From the IMG/VR virus record IMGVR_UViG_3300046535_000420, positions 1 to 47,889 of that record: a stretch of DNA of 47,889 nt, one strand, 5' to 3'. Position numbers and translations under genes: made by a program. Within the stretch, counting starts at the first letter, position 1, and each line of letters begins with the position of its first letter. Below the pieces are notes generated by a model, which had not been told where the DNA came from, did no database searches, and saw nothing but the letters and a program-made list of their open reading frames with translations. Origin of the DNA: a virus. Positions 18,301-25,878 of the stretch are shown here, piece by piece.

Positions 18301-20581
18301 CCTGTAGGCTCTTGGCGAATTTGTTTCCAAGTTTTTCTCGAGCCTCCTTGAACGTCTCGCCCAGTTGCTTAGTCCTAACTTTGAGCTTTCTGGTTGTGTC
18401 GGCGAGCTCGTTCTGCTTCCTACGTACTAGATCGTAGCTTGCGAACCCAGCTTTGAAGTTGGCTACGACGTTACTCAGTTCCCATCTCTGCTCTTTGCGT
18501 TTGGCTACGAGGCGGGCCTGCTGGCCTGCCATGTGCGGCACGTCTTTGCGGAGGCCAATTTCAGCAGCGGCTTTTTCAGGGCCATGCGTCCACATTTCCT
18601 GCGTTTTGATTTCCTGATTCAGTCGTTTGAGGATGCGACGCTTATGTATGAGCTTAGCTTCTGTGTCTAGTGCCGCCGCAGAGTGTGGTCCGAATCTCTG
18701 CCGCACATTAGCCAGCTTACTTTCAGCACCCTGTACTTCTTCCGCCATTGACTTTTGACGATGGTGCATCTTGGCAATTTTCTCACCCGAGGTACTCACA
18801 CCATCAAGAGCACGCTTGGCTCGTTTGAAGTAGTCAATGGTTTGCTTCTCCATTGTTGAACTACCAAACAAACCCTCAAGTATCTGTCCGCCGAACGTGC
18901 CAAGCCCAGCACCGATCATGGCACCGGGCAAGCCTCCGATCATCCCACCGGCAATGCCTCCGGCGATCGCCCCTCCTGTTTTCCAAATGGCACCCTTGGT
19001 GTCGCCTTTGACAACCGATGAAAGTATGTTGCCTATTCCAACCGCTGCGAGTGCAAAAGGCAACACCCGTTTCAACCCCATTGCCAGGCCACTGGCGGCG
19101 CTAGCACCGGCCGGGGCAGCCGCAGCACCTATGCCCACTGCCCTGGACCCTACGACCGCACCAGAACTGTTTGCAATCAATAGCTCAGACTGGGCTGCGG
19201 TGACTGCCTGCATTGATGCAGCAAGCTCAGCGTTCGCCACTGTAGCCGCCTCGGTCGCAACAGTGGAGCTGACCAGCCAGGCCAGGAACCTGCCACCGAG
19301 TATGAACATTTTCCCGTAGATGGTAATCAAAGGCCCCAACACAGCCAGGAGTATTCCCAAGACCACGACCCACTTCTGAGTGTCCTCGGGCAACATGGCA
19401 AACGCAGTGCCGAGGCCACTGATGACGGTGGCAAACTGTTCGATCACTGGCACGATGACCGGCATTATCTGGTCACCGAGTTTGATTAGAGACGCCTCTA
19501 GTTTGGCTACCGCCGCATCCATCTTGAAGCCAGGAGTGCTCTTTGCTTCTTTCAGTTTCTGTTTGACGTTGTCGGTGGTATCTTCTATGTGGTGGAAGCG
19601 GTCTTCCAAGTCCCCGAGGCCACCGACTAGACCCATGATCGTAGTACCAGATTTCGCACCGCCGAACGCCTGCGTCAGAAGCTGTGTTTTTTCAATTTTG
19701 GTCAGGCCGTCCATATGTTCCCGCAGCAATTTGATGGCACCGATCAAGCCTTCTGGCCCCTGCATTTTTTTAGCCAGAGCTTCAGAGTCTAGGCCAATGC
19801 CCTTTAGAGCTTCCTTGGCTTTGTCGGTTGGTGATGCCATCAGTGTGAAGGTCATGCGCAGCCGTGTAGCCGCAACCTGCGCCGGTACGCCCCTTGCTGT
19901 GAACACGTCAAGGGCAGCACCCACATCGGTGAGCGACAGGCCAACCTGTTTAGCCGTGACAAGCACGCCTGAACTCAACGACTTGGTAAAGTCTTCCATG
20001 CGCAGGTCGCCAGCACCCACGATGGCATTCATGGTGCCCATCGTCTTGCCAAGGGTTTCGGTGCCCTTGATGCCGGTCTCCAGCGCCGACACCATTGCGT
20101 AAGTCGTGGCCTCCATATCAGACTGTCCCAGCGTTGCCAGGTCAGCAGATGATTTCAACACTTCTAAGGCTTTGGAACCCCGGAAGCCAACGGACTCAAT
20201 ATGGAACAGGGCATCTGCAAGTTCTTTCGGCGATTGCTTGACCTTCCCGGAAGATGATAATTCCAGGACAGCATGTTTCATCTTTTCCATCTCTTTGCGG
20301 CTAGCACCGGCCTGTGTGCTTATGAGCCGCATCGAGCCGCCGAACTGCCGCGACAGCAACACGCTTGCTGTGCCAATGGCCAGGAGCGGAACAGTGAAAC
20401 CCTTGGTCATCGCCTTACCTGCCGTCACAGCGGTAGTGCCGTGACGCTTCATGCCGGTAGCCATTGCAGCCCCAGCCGCCTCAGTTTTCTGAAGGTTCGC
20501 TTGAACCGATTTCAACTGAGCGTTGGTCGCCGCGACCCCTTGGGCCTTGACGACAACGGCTAGGACTGCTGCTGGCTCCAT
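15347..20581 (-). CDS. Tape measure protein with M15 peptidase and transglycosylase-like domains
   Basis: This 1744-residue protein is the longest gene and sets tail length. The N-terminus has the TP901-type core (GKAMTKGFTVPLLAIGTASV, ARGVPAQVAATRLR). A hydrophobic segment lies near residues 405-440 and a Gly-rich one near 530-565, followed by long coiled coils. At about 1030-1115 there is an M15/VanY-like peptidase (ASGYRSVAEQ, PHVRGYAADI, EAWHIE, the His/Asp/His zinc set). At about 1170-1280 there is a lytic-transglycosylase-like domain (EMSEAGWDYTAVNPSSGAGG, AWAFHQANNW). A long coiled coil follows, with a beta-rich end. Two wall-cutting domains would help DNA entry through peptidoglycan. 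It is preceded by the chaperone frames. Confidence 0.88.
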   Translation of the reverse strand: MEPAAVLAVVVKAQGVAATNAQLKSVQANLQKTEAAGAAMATGMKRHGTTAVTAGKAMTKGFTVPLLAIGTASVLLSRQFGGSMRLISTQAGASRKEMEKMKHAVLELSSSGKVKQSPKELADALFHIESVGFRGSKALEVLKSSADLATLGQSDMEATTYAMVSALETGIKGTETLGKTMGTMNAIVGAGDLRMEDFTKSLSSGVLVTAKQVGLSLTDVGAALDVFTARGVPAQVAATRLRMTFTLMASPTDKAKEALKGIGLDSEALAKKMQGPEGLIGAIKLLREHMDGLTKIEKTQLLTQAFGGAKSGTTIMGLVGGLGDLEDRFHHIEDTTDNVKQKLKEAKSTPGFKMDAAVAKLEASLIKLGDQIMPVIVPVIEQFATVISGLGTAFAMLPEDTQKWVVVLGILLAVLGPLITIYGKMFILGGRFLAWLVSSTVATEAATVANAELAASMQAVTAAQSELLIANSSGAVVGSRAVGIGAAAAPAGASAASGLAMGLKRVLPFALAAVGIGNILSSVVKGDTKGAIWKTGGAIAGGIAGGMIGGLPGAMIGAGLGTFGGQILEGLFGSSTMEKQTIDYFKRAKRALDGVSTSGEKIAKMHHRQKSMAEEVQGAESKLANVRQRFGPHSAAALDTEAKLIHKRRILKRLNQEIKTQEMWTHGPEKAAAEIGLRKDVPHMAGQQARLVAKRKEQRWELSNVVANFKAGFASYDLVRRKQNELADTTRKLKVRTKQLGETFKEAREKLGNKFAKSLQELAKKSRQLSQEKNPIAKWFNFKIRAPKIADVIATQMAKTKTLTKSNVQDLIKIINGFPKGSRGAIKNTILQMLREWAQGHPKLEQQVQKLYTQLAQDSSWKKQQNSANKTKQSYEKAKRSAGSFRDEMHIKMPQAATDVRNFSKTAIKGIDKVGETLGGFASELGIKGVKFGAHSKGKEGGKKQRGGPITVPGGGTGDTVPLMAHVEPGEVIHVLNSRASKDRSKLAALEQMNSAVPRFATGGTLGTMHGYKGLSGDTDFFPAMGFALSKMASGTGTHINVASGYRSVAEQAALYALYLSGKGNLAAAPSPNAPHVRGYAADIAPDRGTFGGVAGNYGLGFTVPSEAWHIELLNAAAGAKGMFAGQVPKMPGMTFSGPQGLLSSVGQATLDSATKMAQQFLNQHVGAGGVGTVATGPVVQMAKQMVSNMWGTGQWGPFNLLEMSEAGWDYTAVNPSSGAGGLAQALPPSKYPPGAWPPSGLESAKIQLEWMMGYIKDRYTDPAGAWAFHQANNWYQKGGSLGKNIHNVVTGLRKGKHLPKYKAMLKRVKRKIGGIGLDDKRLGKLTTTSKEAERFSEYASNASSLTTQDEEGTVTQGLFKGQNESAWLNMQLGSLLRLRNQVVGAHGAIEGHQLPRVDKMIKDAKARLRAVQKAIREAEEQKRKIEKKIKEIEQAQKKSKQAVEKEVGELENNLQKAQGAKHPNKQQIEAMREQIKTKKDTMSGSDKQVQESIKKMNEEVDKITKQNKARSRGETALKDAIIPSLTEKQAGLHETLKSLYDEGGEVGKYSFMGLQGVQGSGGPTGSIPEPPPIGELSGEVFTVQNRLREIGEEAAKVKKETPDDSESADLAKEIASEWQKKYMVSQAQYATLQAFPGVQQATTMPYAGSFAKGGVMMAEVGERGREVAAFPQGTRIIPKHEADSALSNSGNTTLVIEELTIYEDGTAQITTQDGSFDAKVRKVNRKQAGGAAKSSPGSRRMNR

Positions 20582-20584
20582 GTG

Positions 20585-20659
20585 TTACCCGGCTTCCTCA
20601 GTCTCGACTTCGCGCAGGATTTGCCATTCCTGCATCTCTGTCTCACTGATGGTTGCCAT
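20585..20659 (-). CDS. Tail assembly chaperone, overlapping C-terminal frame (frameshift extension or 24-residue gene)
   Basis: Siphoviruses usually express a second chaperone form by ribosomal frameshifting near the end of the first chaperone. Here a short frame in the +1 phase continues past the first gene's UGA and ends just before the tape measure. It reads ISETEMQEWQILREVETEE, similar in character to short chaperone extensions. If shifted at the stop, 26 residues would be added to the 160. It could instead start at its own ATG, with AGGAGGAG about 13 bases upstream. It is unusually short for this role. Confidence 0.5.
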   Translation of the reverse strand: MATISETEMQEWQILREVETEEAG

Positions 20660-20663
20660 TAGC

Positions 20664-21146
20664 TCAGCTCTGCTCCTCCTCAGCGTTTCCGCCAGGTGGA
20701 ACTGAAACCTTCTCTGGCTCCCCGGCTCCTGGAAACTCTTCCCGCGCCTTGCGGAGAGCCTCCTTGTCCAGTCGGCTGAGCTTATCGAGCTCTTCGATGA
20801 CGCGCTGGAAACCAACGCCCGAGGACAGATGCAACTCTCGCACCTGATCCTCCGAGAAGCGCGGCTCGATGACGCCCATCTGGAACTGAGTGATCTCCAT
20901 CTCAGCCCATGCGACGGTGGTCTCCTCGCCCTTGAACCCGAACCCGCGCTCCTTGATGGCTGCGCTCTGGGCTGCGGTGAACGATTTGATCTGCACCGAG
21001 CAACCCCACTCGGGGATGTCGATCGTTTCCTCCTTCAGGTCCTCTGGGGCCTTCTTGAGGATCTCCTCGACACTCCCGAGTGGGAGATGTCCGGTCTGTG
21101 TGAGCTTGCGAGCCTCGCCCGCGCTCGGTGGTGTATCGGCACCCAT
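20664..21146 (-). CDS. Tail assembly chaperone (gpG-like)
   Basis: This 160-residue, mostly helical acidic protein sits between the tail tube and tape measure genes, the fixed place of the tail assembly chaperone. It has IDIPEWGCSVQIKSFTAAQSAAI and AWAEMEITQFQMGVIEPRFSEDQV, matching the family's tape-measure-binding helical fold in character. It ends GGNAEEEQS. The last codons form a GAGGAGGAG run just before the UGA, where a +1 frame begins to overlap. The ATG has AAAAGGAG 7 bases upstream. Confidence 0.75.
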   Translation of the reverse strand: MGADTPPSAGEARKLTQTGHLPLGSVEEILKKAPEDLKEETIDIPEWGCSVQIKSFTAAQSAAIKERGFGFKGEETTVAWAEMEITQFQMGVIEPRFSEDQVRELHLSSGVGFQRVIEELDKLSRLDKEALRKAREEFPGAGEPEKVSVPPGGNAEEEQS

Positions 21147-21172
21147 TTGTTACTCCTTTTGTAGTGCTCTGC

Positions 21173-21637
21173 TTAGAACAGAGCTTTGATCGCGGTTTCT
21201 TTGGCTTCTTTTTCCGCTTTGGAAACGCAGCGGACGACGCCAAGGTCTGTGACGTTTTTCACCGTCGGATCGGTGGTCGACGCCTCGCCTACAGAACCGC
21301 TGAGCGGTTTGTAGTTGAAGAGCTTCCCACCCATCACATACACGGGCTTCGTGGCAGAAGGTTCCCCTTCTTCGCCCTGTACGGTGATGACGAACTTTTT
21401 GGATTCGTTCTTCAACGGCCAGAGGACGGCGTCGACCGAAGCCGCCGCGAAGTCCTGGAAAGCCGTGAGACCGATGGCCGCGTCGCGCAGCCCCATCTCG
21501 GTGGATTTGAAGTCCGAGCCGAATGTGGACATATCCACTTCGTCGTCGGGCATGTCGATGTCGACCTGCGAAATTCTTTTCGTCAGGTCGGTGCCATCAA
21601 TGGTGATGATGGGCTTTTTGATTACGAACTTGGCCAT
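21173..21637 (-). CDS. Major tail tube protein
   Basis: The 154-residue beta-rich protein (AKFVIKKPIITIDGTDLTKR, QVDIDMPDDEVDMSTFG, DAAIGLTAFQDF, KKFVITVQGEEGE) sits between tail terminator genes and the chaperone, and matches the size and character of actinophage tail-tube subunits that stack into hexameric rings. The ATG follows an AAGGGGG ribosome site. It should be one of the most highly made virion proteins. Confidence 0.8.
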   Translation of the reverse strand: MAKFVIKKPIITIDGTDLTKRISQVDIDMPDDEVDMSTFGSDFKSTEMGLRDAAIGLTAFQDFAAASVDAVLWPLKNESKKFVITVQGEEGEPSATKPVYVMGGKLFNYKPLSGSVGEASTTDPTVKNVTDLGVVRCVSKAEKEAKETAIKALF

Positions 21638-21640
21638 ATG

Positions 21641-21973
21641 CTAGCGCCCCCTTCCGCCTCGACCGCGCTTGTCGGTCTCCGGCTCCTCGTCGGTTGTCTC
21701 CTCGGCCTCGGACTCGCCGCCTTCGCCGCGTGCCTCTTCCTCCTGCTTGATGAGCTCAGGGGGATCGGGAACACCTGGCGGAGTCGGCTCGGGGAACTCT
21801 TCCCCATCCTCGACTGGCGCGATCGTGTCGTCTCCGATGATCTTGATGGCTCCGCGATCTCGCAGGCGTTCCGCCTCCTCGCGGGTAACCTGAGCAGACC
21901 CCTCTTCGCCGGGCTCGACGCCTAGCTGGGTCATCTCGCTGAGGTTCTTGAACTGTATCTCTGCTGTCTGCAC
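21641..21973 (-). CDS. Acidic tail-region protein, 110 residues
   Basis: The GTG at 21973 has AAGGAGG 5 bases upstream and is preferred over an ATG at 22027 that would overlap the terminator gene by 44 bases. The N-terminal half (AEIQFKNLSEMTQLGV, VTREEAERLRDRGAIKII) is ordered-looking and may resemble head-tail or tail accessory domains. The second half is acidic and Pro-rich and ends in RGRGGRGR. Function is unknown; its place before the tail tube gene suggests virion assembly. Confidence 0.62.
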   Translation of the reverse strand: MQTAEIQFKNLSEMTQLGVEPGEEGSAQVTREEAERLRDRGAIKIIGDDTIAPVEDGEEFPEPTPPGVPDPPELIKQEEEARGEGGESEAEETTDEEPETDKRGRGGRGR

Positions 21974-21983
21974 AGCGTCCTCC

Positions 21984-22382
21984 TTAATTGTTGTCTTCGG
22001 AGTAGATACGAAACTCCGCTCCGACATGATCTACGCGCTCACCGTCAACTATCTCGTCAAAATCCACATCGGACATTTGACGAATATCTTGGTGGGCCTT
22101 GCCTTCGATGTGTAGGGTTGCATTGCGAAGGACTTCCTTCACACGCTTGTCGATGCCCTCGGCCTGAATTCTGGGACCAACACCCTTGACCAGCCAAACG
22201 TCCCGATCCATTGGTGGCCCATCGAAGGCCCAAGTGGGAACGCCTGACGACTTGTGAAAGATGACGATCGGAAACCCTACATCCTTGTCGCGCTCCTTGA
22301 AGAACACGCCTTTGACCAACCCCATTAGGGTTTTGTCCTCTTCCAAGATTTCTGCGAGCGCGACTCGCACAGGGTTCTCCAT
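21984..22382 (-). CDS. Tail terminator / completion protein (DUF3168-like)
   Basis: The 132-residue protein begins VRVALAEILEED and has FPIVIFHKSSG, WLVKGVGPRIQAEGIDKRVKEVL, the alpha/beta pattern of tail-terminator proteins (lambda gpU or DUF3168-like) that cap the finished tube and join it to the head. Position between the HK97 gp10-like protein and tail tube agrees. The start overlaps the previous stop as TAATG. Confidence 0.68.
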   Translation of the reverse strand: MENPVRVALAEILEEDKTLMGLVKGVFFKERDKDVGFPIVIFHKSSGVPTWAFDGPPMDRDVWLVKGVGPRIQAEGIDKRVKEVLRNATLHIEGKAHQDIRQMSDVDFDEIVDGERVDHVGAEFRIYSEDNN

Positions 22383-22693
22383 TAGATGTACGCCAACCTT
22401 AGGTCGCGCTCGAACTGATCACGGGTCTCCTCGACCGCTGGCCGTAGCATTGGCTGCGCCGTCATGGTCACCGTGCCATACTCATTGTAGATTGTATAGT
22501 CCACAAGATTGAACACCATGCTTTCCATCGGCCCCAAGGACTGATGCTGCCAACCGCCGCGCATGTTGCCCGTGTCCACACGACTCTTGGCCTTGGCACG
22601 ACGCTCTATGTCGGCTGAAGCCTTGGCCACAGCCCTGGCGACTTTAGCCTCTGACATAAAGATGATGTTTGGTATACGACTGGTGAGCGGCAT
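22382..22693 (-). CDS. HK97 gp10-like neck / tail completion protein
   Basis: The 103-residue protein has helix-rich AKVARAVAKASADIERRAKAK followed by SRVDTGNMRGGWQHQ and YTIYNEYGTVTM, the typical order of the HK97 gp10 family (Asp-Thr-Gly-x-Met/Leu then a Tyr-x-x-Glu-Tyr-Gly strand). These proteins act at the head-tail junction. It overlaps the neighbours as TGATG and TAATG. Confidence 0.78.
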   Translation of the reverse strand: MPLTSRIPNIIFMSEAKVARAVAKASADIERRAKAKSRVDTGNMRGGWQHQSLGPMESMVFNLVDYTIYNEYGTVTMTAQPMLRPAVEETRDQFERDLRLAYI

Positions 22694-22980
22694 CAGTCGT
22701 CGTCTCCGAACGTGCGCATTGTCGCGGGGTCGTCCTCACGAGGTCTACGATCAGCGGGGTCTGTGGTCGACGCAGCCCTGGCTGCCTCTACTACCTGCTC
22801 AGCCGTCATAGGCTGCGGTGTCACGTGGTTGTAAGCGGCTAGGCCCTGCACGGTCACCTGCTCTTGCAGCGCCTCTTGAACCTGTGCGACGTCACCCGGC
22901 TCTACGCCCTCGGCTGTGCCCGTTATCCAAATCTTCCTGTTGGCATCTATGTCAATGCTTATCTCTGCCGAGCATTTCAT
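22693..22980 (-). CDS. Hypothetical neck-region protein, 95 residues
   Basis: The N-terminal 60 residues (CSAEISIDIDANRKIWITGTAEGV, VQEALQEQVTVQ) look like a small alpha/beta domain. The C-terminal third is charged and probably disordered (TTDPADRRPREDD). It is coupled at both ends to head-tail joining genes. No family is recognised. Confidence 0.6.
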   Translation of the reverse strand: MKCSAEISIDIDANRKIWITGTAEGVEPGDVAQVQEALQEQVTVQGLAAYNHVTPQPMTAEQVVEAARAASTTDPADRRPREDDPATMRTFGDDD

Positions 22981-23384
22981 AGTTCTGCCACCTGCACCAT
23001 CTTGCTACTACCTTCGGTTACTATCTCGTCGCCGGTAATGGTCCAGACCTTGCCCTCAATTTCAAGACGGTCGGCAACGGTCACTCTGGTGTCGGGGTCC
23101 ATTGACACTACGTGAGTAGTCGCCTCGCGCAGCCCCTCGCCGAAGCGGTCAACCTGATGACCAGAGCCAACCGGGTCTATGCGCCCGCGCACAGTGCCAG
23201 CCTGCTCTATCCATTCGTCCTGGACGTTGGCACCTTTGTCCTTGACCTTTTTCAGTTCCAGTATCTGCACGGCACCTTCTTTCAGCCCCATGCGCCGGGC
23301 AAGCTCCTTGGCCTCCTCGGGGAACACGGTCTGACCAGGGCCACGCAGCCCTGTGCTCGCGGCTGGCAACGCTCGCGGCGTCAT
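22977..23384 (-). CDS. Head closure / head-tail stopper protein
   Basis: The 135-residue protein has WIEQAGTVRGRIDPVGSG, THVVSMDPDTRVTVADRLEIEGKVWTITG broken over two strands, and a short C-terminal strand. This beta-barrel pattern, with a genomic position directly after the connector, fits SPP1 gp16-type stoppers that hold DNA in the filled head. It overlaps both neighbours by ATGA or a few bases. Confidence 0.7.
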   Translation of the reverse strand: MTPRALPAASTGLRGPGQTVFPEEAKELARRMGLKEGAVQILELKKVKDKGANVQDEWIEQAGTVRGRIDPVGSGHQVDRFGEGLREATTHVVSMDPDTRVTVADRLEIEGKVWTITGDEIVTEGSSKMVQVAEL

Positions 23385-23728
23385 GGGATAAACCCTTCAT
23401 CTGACATGGCTGCGATTTCTACGTCGCCGTCTTCGTCATTGTCAATTGCTTCTTTTTCGTATTTGTCAGCCAGAGATTCAAGCGCCTTGGCAACTGCGGG
23501 ACCGTCGGTGCTGAGCTCCAAGTATTTAATGCGGGCCTGCACTTGGGCTGTGTTGGCGGCAATGGTGCGCAGGGCTTGTGCGGCGGCATACTTAACGCTG
23601 CCACCCATAGATAGGAAGGCGTCGATCTCGTTGTCCTCGAAGATGAAAGATTTGCCGTCGGCACCCCCGACGTCGGCGATGAGCAGACGTACCTTCCCTG
23701 CGTCAGTTGCTATTTCGTATTTAGCCAT
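23381..23728 (-). CDS. Head-tail connector (adaptor) protein
   Basis: This 115-residue helical protein (VRLLIADVGG, FIFEDNEIDAFLSMGGSVKYAAAQALRTIAAN, ESLADKYEKEA) matches the adaptor group, whose signature is a short loop followed by an Asp/Glu-rich turn and a long Ala-rich helix. Adaptors bind the portal ring from below. The ATG has AGGAGG 7 bases upstream, a strong site right after the post-capsid hairpin. Confidence 0.74.
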   Translation of the reverse strand: MAKYEIATDAGKVRLLIADVGGADGKSFIFEDNEIDAFLSMGGSVKYAAAQALRTIAANTAQVQARIKYLELSTDGPAVAKALESLADKYEKEAIDNDEDGDVEIAAMSDEGFIP

Positions 23729-23743
23729 CGTTTCCTCCTAAGT

Positions 23744-23803
23744 GCGCAGGGAGAGGCCGGGACGGATGGGTGCCATCCCGCCCCGGACCTCTCTTGTCTG
23801 CGC
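23744..23803 (-). terminator. Long GC-rich hairpin after the major capsid gene
   Basis: GCGCAG, GAGAGG, CCGGG, CGG and GATGG segments pair with their complements across a GTG loop (about 24 pairs, with small bulges). There is no U-tract. It lies between the capsid gene and the next ribosome site, so it may end most transcripts, protect the capsid mRNA 3' end, or mark a processing site that keeps connector levels below capsid levels. Confidence 0.62.
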
Positions 23804-23806
23804 CCC

Positions 23807-23822
23807 GATTCATTTATGAATC
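23807..23822 (-). terminator. Perfect GATTCA/TGAATC hairpin at the capsid stop codon
   Basis: A 6-bp perfect stem with a 4-base loop, four bases after the capsid TAG and just before the larger hairpin. It is weak alone; together the two form a tandem structured 3' end. Confidence 0.5.
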
Positions 23823-23826
23823 AGGT

Positions 23827-24999
23827 CTATTTGCCGGAACCGTTGGACGCCACGGTGGCCCGGAAGCCGCCAGTGGTTGTCAGCCTCGTTCCGCCGAGCA
23901 CGTGCCGCACCTTCCAAGCGCGACTGTCGTCCTCGAAGGACTCGTTGGCCTCGCCACCGCCACCGACGCGACGAGCGTTGGGAATCCGTTCGTACAGAGC
24001 CGGATCCTCCTCTCCGCGCAGGAAGCCCATCTCGAGGGCGGGACGCCCGGTCGATGGAGTGGCGAACATCGCCCATGTGGTGTTCCCGTTTTCTTTGGAG
24101 GCGATGTGCGGGATGTACGGCTCCACCTGAAGGTTCAGGCGGTTGTTCATCCAGTTGGCCACCTGCAACTCCTGGCCTTCCACTCCTCCGTTGACAACGG
24201 TTCTGATCTCGGTCGCGTGGAGGATGTTGTTTGCGACAACCTCCAGCGCGGGCGGGATCACCAGCGTCACGTGATCGATGACGATGGGTTCCCCATCCTC
24301 GTCCACGAAAGACGAGAGAAGGGTGAACGCCGTCTGCAGTGCTTCAATCGACAGAGGCGGCTGTTTGGCTGCGCCGTCTTTGACGATGTTGTTGAATTCG
24401 GCTTTGTAGAGAGAGGCGTGTGGACCTTTTTCGTCGATCCACAACCGTGTCGCGAACTTCGACTCCGTGCGACGGGCTGCCCGCGCCAACCTTTCGGGTG
24501 TGCGCAGGAACGCGCCGAGGTCATCGTTGATCCCGGCCTCCCAGGAGATGTCAAGGCGGGCACCGAACTTACCCACTTTGAATTCGTCCTTGGACTCTTT
24601 CAGTTTGCGCTTGGGGTACTCCTCGAGCTCGTCTAGACCTTCGAGCTCCTTCTCGGCCCCGTCAACGGCGAACCGCTTGACGTTGCGCAGGTCCGGAACC
24701 ACTGAGCGGCGGGCGTAAGCCTGCCACGTGGGCTGGACCTCTTGGTAGTACCCGAGCAACTGTCGGTCGAGGATGTCCGCGAACATCAGTGGGAAATCGC
24801 TCGTGGTCAGCGCCTCTTTCAGGCGATGAGCTGGCTCTTTCCCTTTCTCGACATTCCTCAGGAATTTCGCACACTCTGCAAGCTGTGCCGGGGTGTAGCG
24901 AGAGGCGTCCCGAAGCCGTTTGGCATCGTCACTCTCCCACCTACGAGACGCTGACGCATCCTCCTCGCGCAGTGTCTCGATCAGTTGATCAAACTCCAT
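23827..24999 (-). CDS. Major capsid protein (HK97 fold, Mu gpT-like)
   Basis: The 390-residue protein has an N-terminal helical arm, then FPLMFADILDRQLLGYYQEV, WQAYARRSVVPDLRNVKRFAVDG and KVGKFGARLDISWEAGINDDLGAF read in pieces, and WMNNRLNLQVEPYIP near the end. This matches the Mu gpT-type HK97-fold capsid subunit in order and length. It lies after the protease/scaffold and decoration genes as expected. The ATG has AAAGGAG 7 bases upstream. Two hairpins follow the stop. Confidence 0.85.
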   Translation of the reverse strand: MEFDQLIETLREEDASASRRWESDDAKRLRDASRYTPAQLAECAKFLRNVEKGKEPAHRLKEALTTSDFPLMFADILDRQLLGYYQEVQPTWQAYARRSVVPDLRNVKRFAVDGAEKELEGLDELEEYPKRKLKESKDEFKVGKFGARLDISWEAGINDDLGAFLRTPERLARAARRTESKFATRLWIDEKGPHASLYKAEFNNIVKDGAAKQPPLSIEALQTAFTLLSSFVDEDGEPIVIDHVTLVIPPALEVVANNILHATEIRTVVNGGVEGQELQVANWMNNRLNLQVEPYIPHIASKENGNTTWAMFATPSTGRPALEMGFLRGEEDPALYERIPNARRVGGGGEANESFEDDSRAWKVRHVLGGTRLTTTGGFRATVASNGSGK

Positions 25000-25035
25000 A
25001 GTCTGATCTCCTTTCGGGAATCCAGGTCAGCTTGC

Positions 25036-25383
25036 CTAGTAGGCGAGCTTGACCTCGATCGCTTCCGTTTTGGCTTTGGTGACGGGAGCCATTGCGTACC
25101 CGAAGAGGTCACCTTCGGAGTCGGCGTTCAGTTTCCCCGCTTTGAGGAATACTTTGTCGCCGACCGCAATCGCTTTTTCTTTGGCTTCTTTTTCAACGCC
25201 TTCAACGTTGAATTCGAACGACCCCACCTGCATCCGGACGGTTGCTGTGCCGTCCGCCTGCCGGTCGATGGCTGCGACAGCGGGAATTTTCCCGTTGCCG
25301 AGAACCAGTGGGTCACCGGCTTTGGTGCCTTCCGGCACCGGAACCGACTTCTGGTAGCAGCGATCGCGAAGTTCGTTCTTCAT
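25036..25383 (-). CDS. DUF2190-like capsid decoration protein
   Basis: The 115-residue beta-rich protein (GTKAGDPLVLGNGKIPAVAAIDRQ, ATVRMQVGSFEFNVEGV, VGDKVFLKAGKL, FGYAMAPV) has the layout of DUF2190, a trimeric capsid surface or decoration family. The order protease-scaffold, DUF2190, capsid is common. Its ribosome site GGAGG lies inside the end of the protease gene. Confidence 0.75.
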   Translation of the reverse strand: MKNELRDRCYQKSVPVPEGTKAGDPLVLGNGKIPAVAAIDRQADGTATVRMQVGSFEFNVEGVEKEAKEKAIAVGDKVFLKAGKLNADSEGDLFGYAMAPVTKAKTEAIEVKLAY

Positions 25384-25389
25384 ACGATC

Positions 25390-25878
25390 CTACCTCCCCT
25401 CGGCCGCGACCTTCGCCGCACCCTCTGGCATGCCGAGACCTTCCATGGCCTCTGCCAGCGGATCGACGTCATCGCTCTTGTCTTTGCCGGAGCCGCCACC
25501 ATTGCTTGAGCTCTCGCCCAGGCCGGTGACACCTTCCTCGGTTGTGACACCGAGATACTCGAGCTCGTCCCGTGCTTTGTTGCGAGCACGCTCCTCCAGG
25601 GCGTCTTTGTCCAGACGTCCGTCGGAGTCGGTCGGGAGATCGCGGCACGCTGCCTCGATCACACGAGCCTGTGCTTTGGGGCGAGTGCGCAGGGCCTCGA
25701 TCGCGTTGGTCGCTTTCAGACAAACCCTTGCAGCCTCGTGAGTCTGCACTTTTTCGTCTGCACGATCCGCACGCTCTACGGCTTTGCGCTCTTTCTCTTT
25801 GGCCTCCTCGAGTTCGCCTGTCAGTTTCCTGACCGACTCCTCGAGCTCGCTGAGGCGCTGACGATCTTTCTCGTCCAC
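25390..25878 (-). CDS. Nested scaffold protein from an internal start
   Basis: In frame inside the protease gene, AGGAGG at 25889-25884 is followed 5 bases later by a GTG that begins VDEKDRQRLSELEESVRKLT, exactly at the start of the coiled coil. The product would be 162 residues, a typical scaffold size. A nested scaffold inside a protease gene is known from lambda (Nu3 in C) and its relatives. The placement of a perfect ribosome site at the domain border is strong but indirect evidence. Confidence 0.6.
   Translation of the reverse strand: MDEKDRQRLSELEESVRKLTGELEEAKEKERKAVERADRADEKVQTHEAARVCLKATNAIEALRTRPKAQARVIEAACRDLPTDSDGRLDKDALEERARNKARDELEYLGVTTEEGVTGLGESSSNGGGSGKDKSDDVDPLAEAMEGLGMPEGAAKVAAEGR

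Noticed and set aside
19380-20102. Plus-strand frame of 240 residues
   Set aside because: Lies antisense inside the tape measure gene; explained by GC-rich codon structure.
23770-24636. Plus-strand frame of 288 residues over the capsid gene
   Set aside because: Antisense shadow of the major capsid protein, with no recognisable domain.
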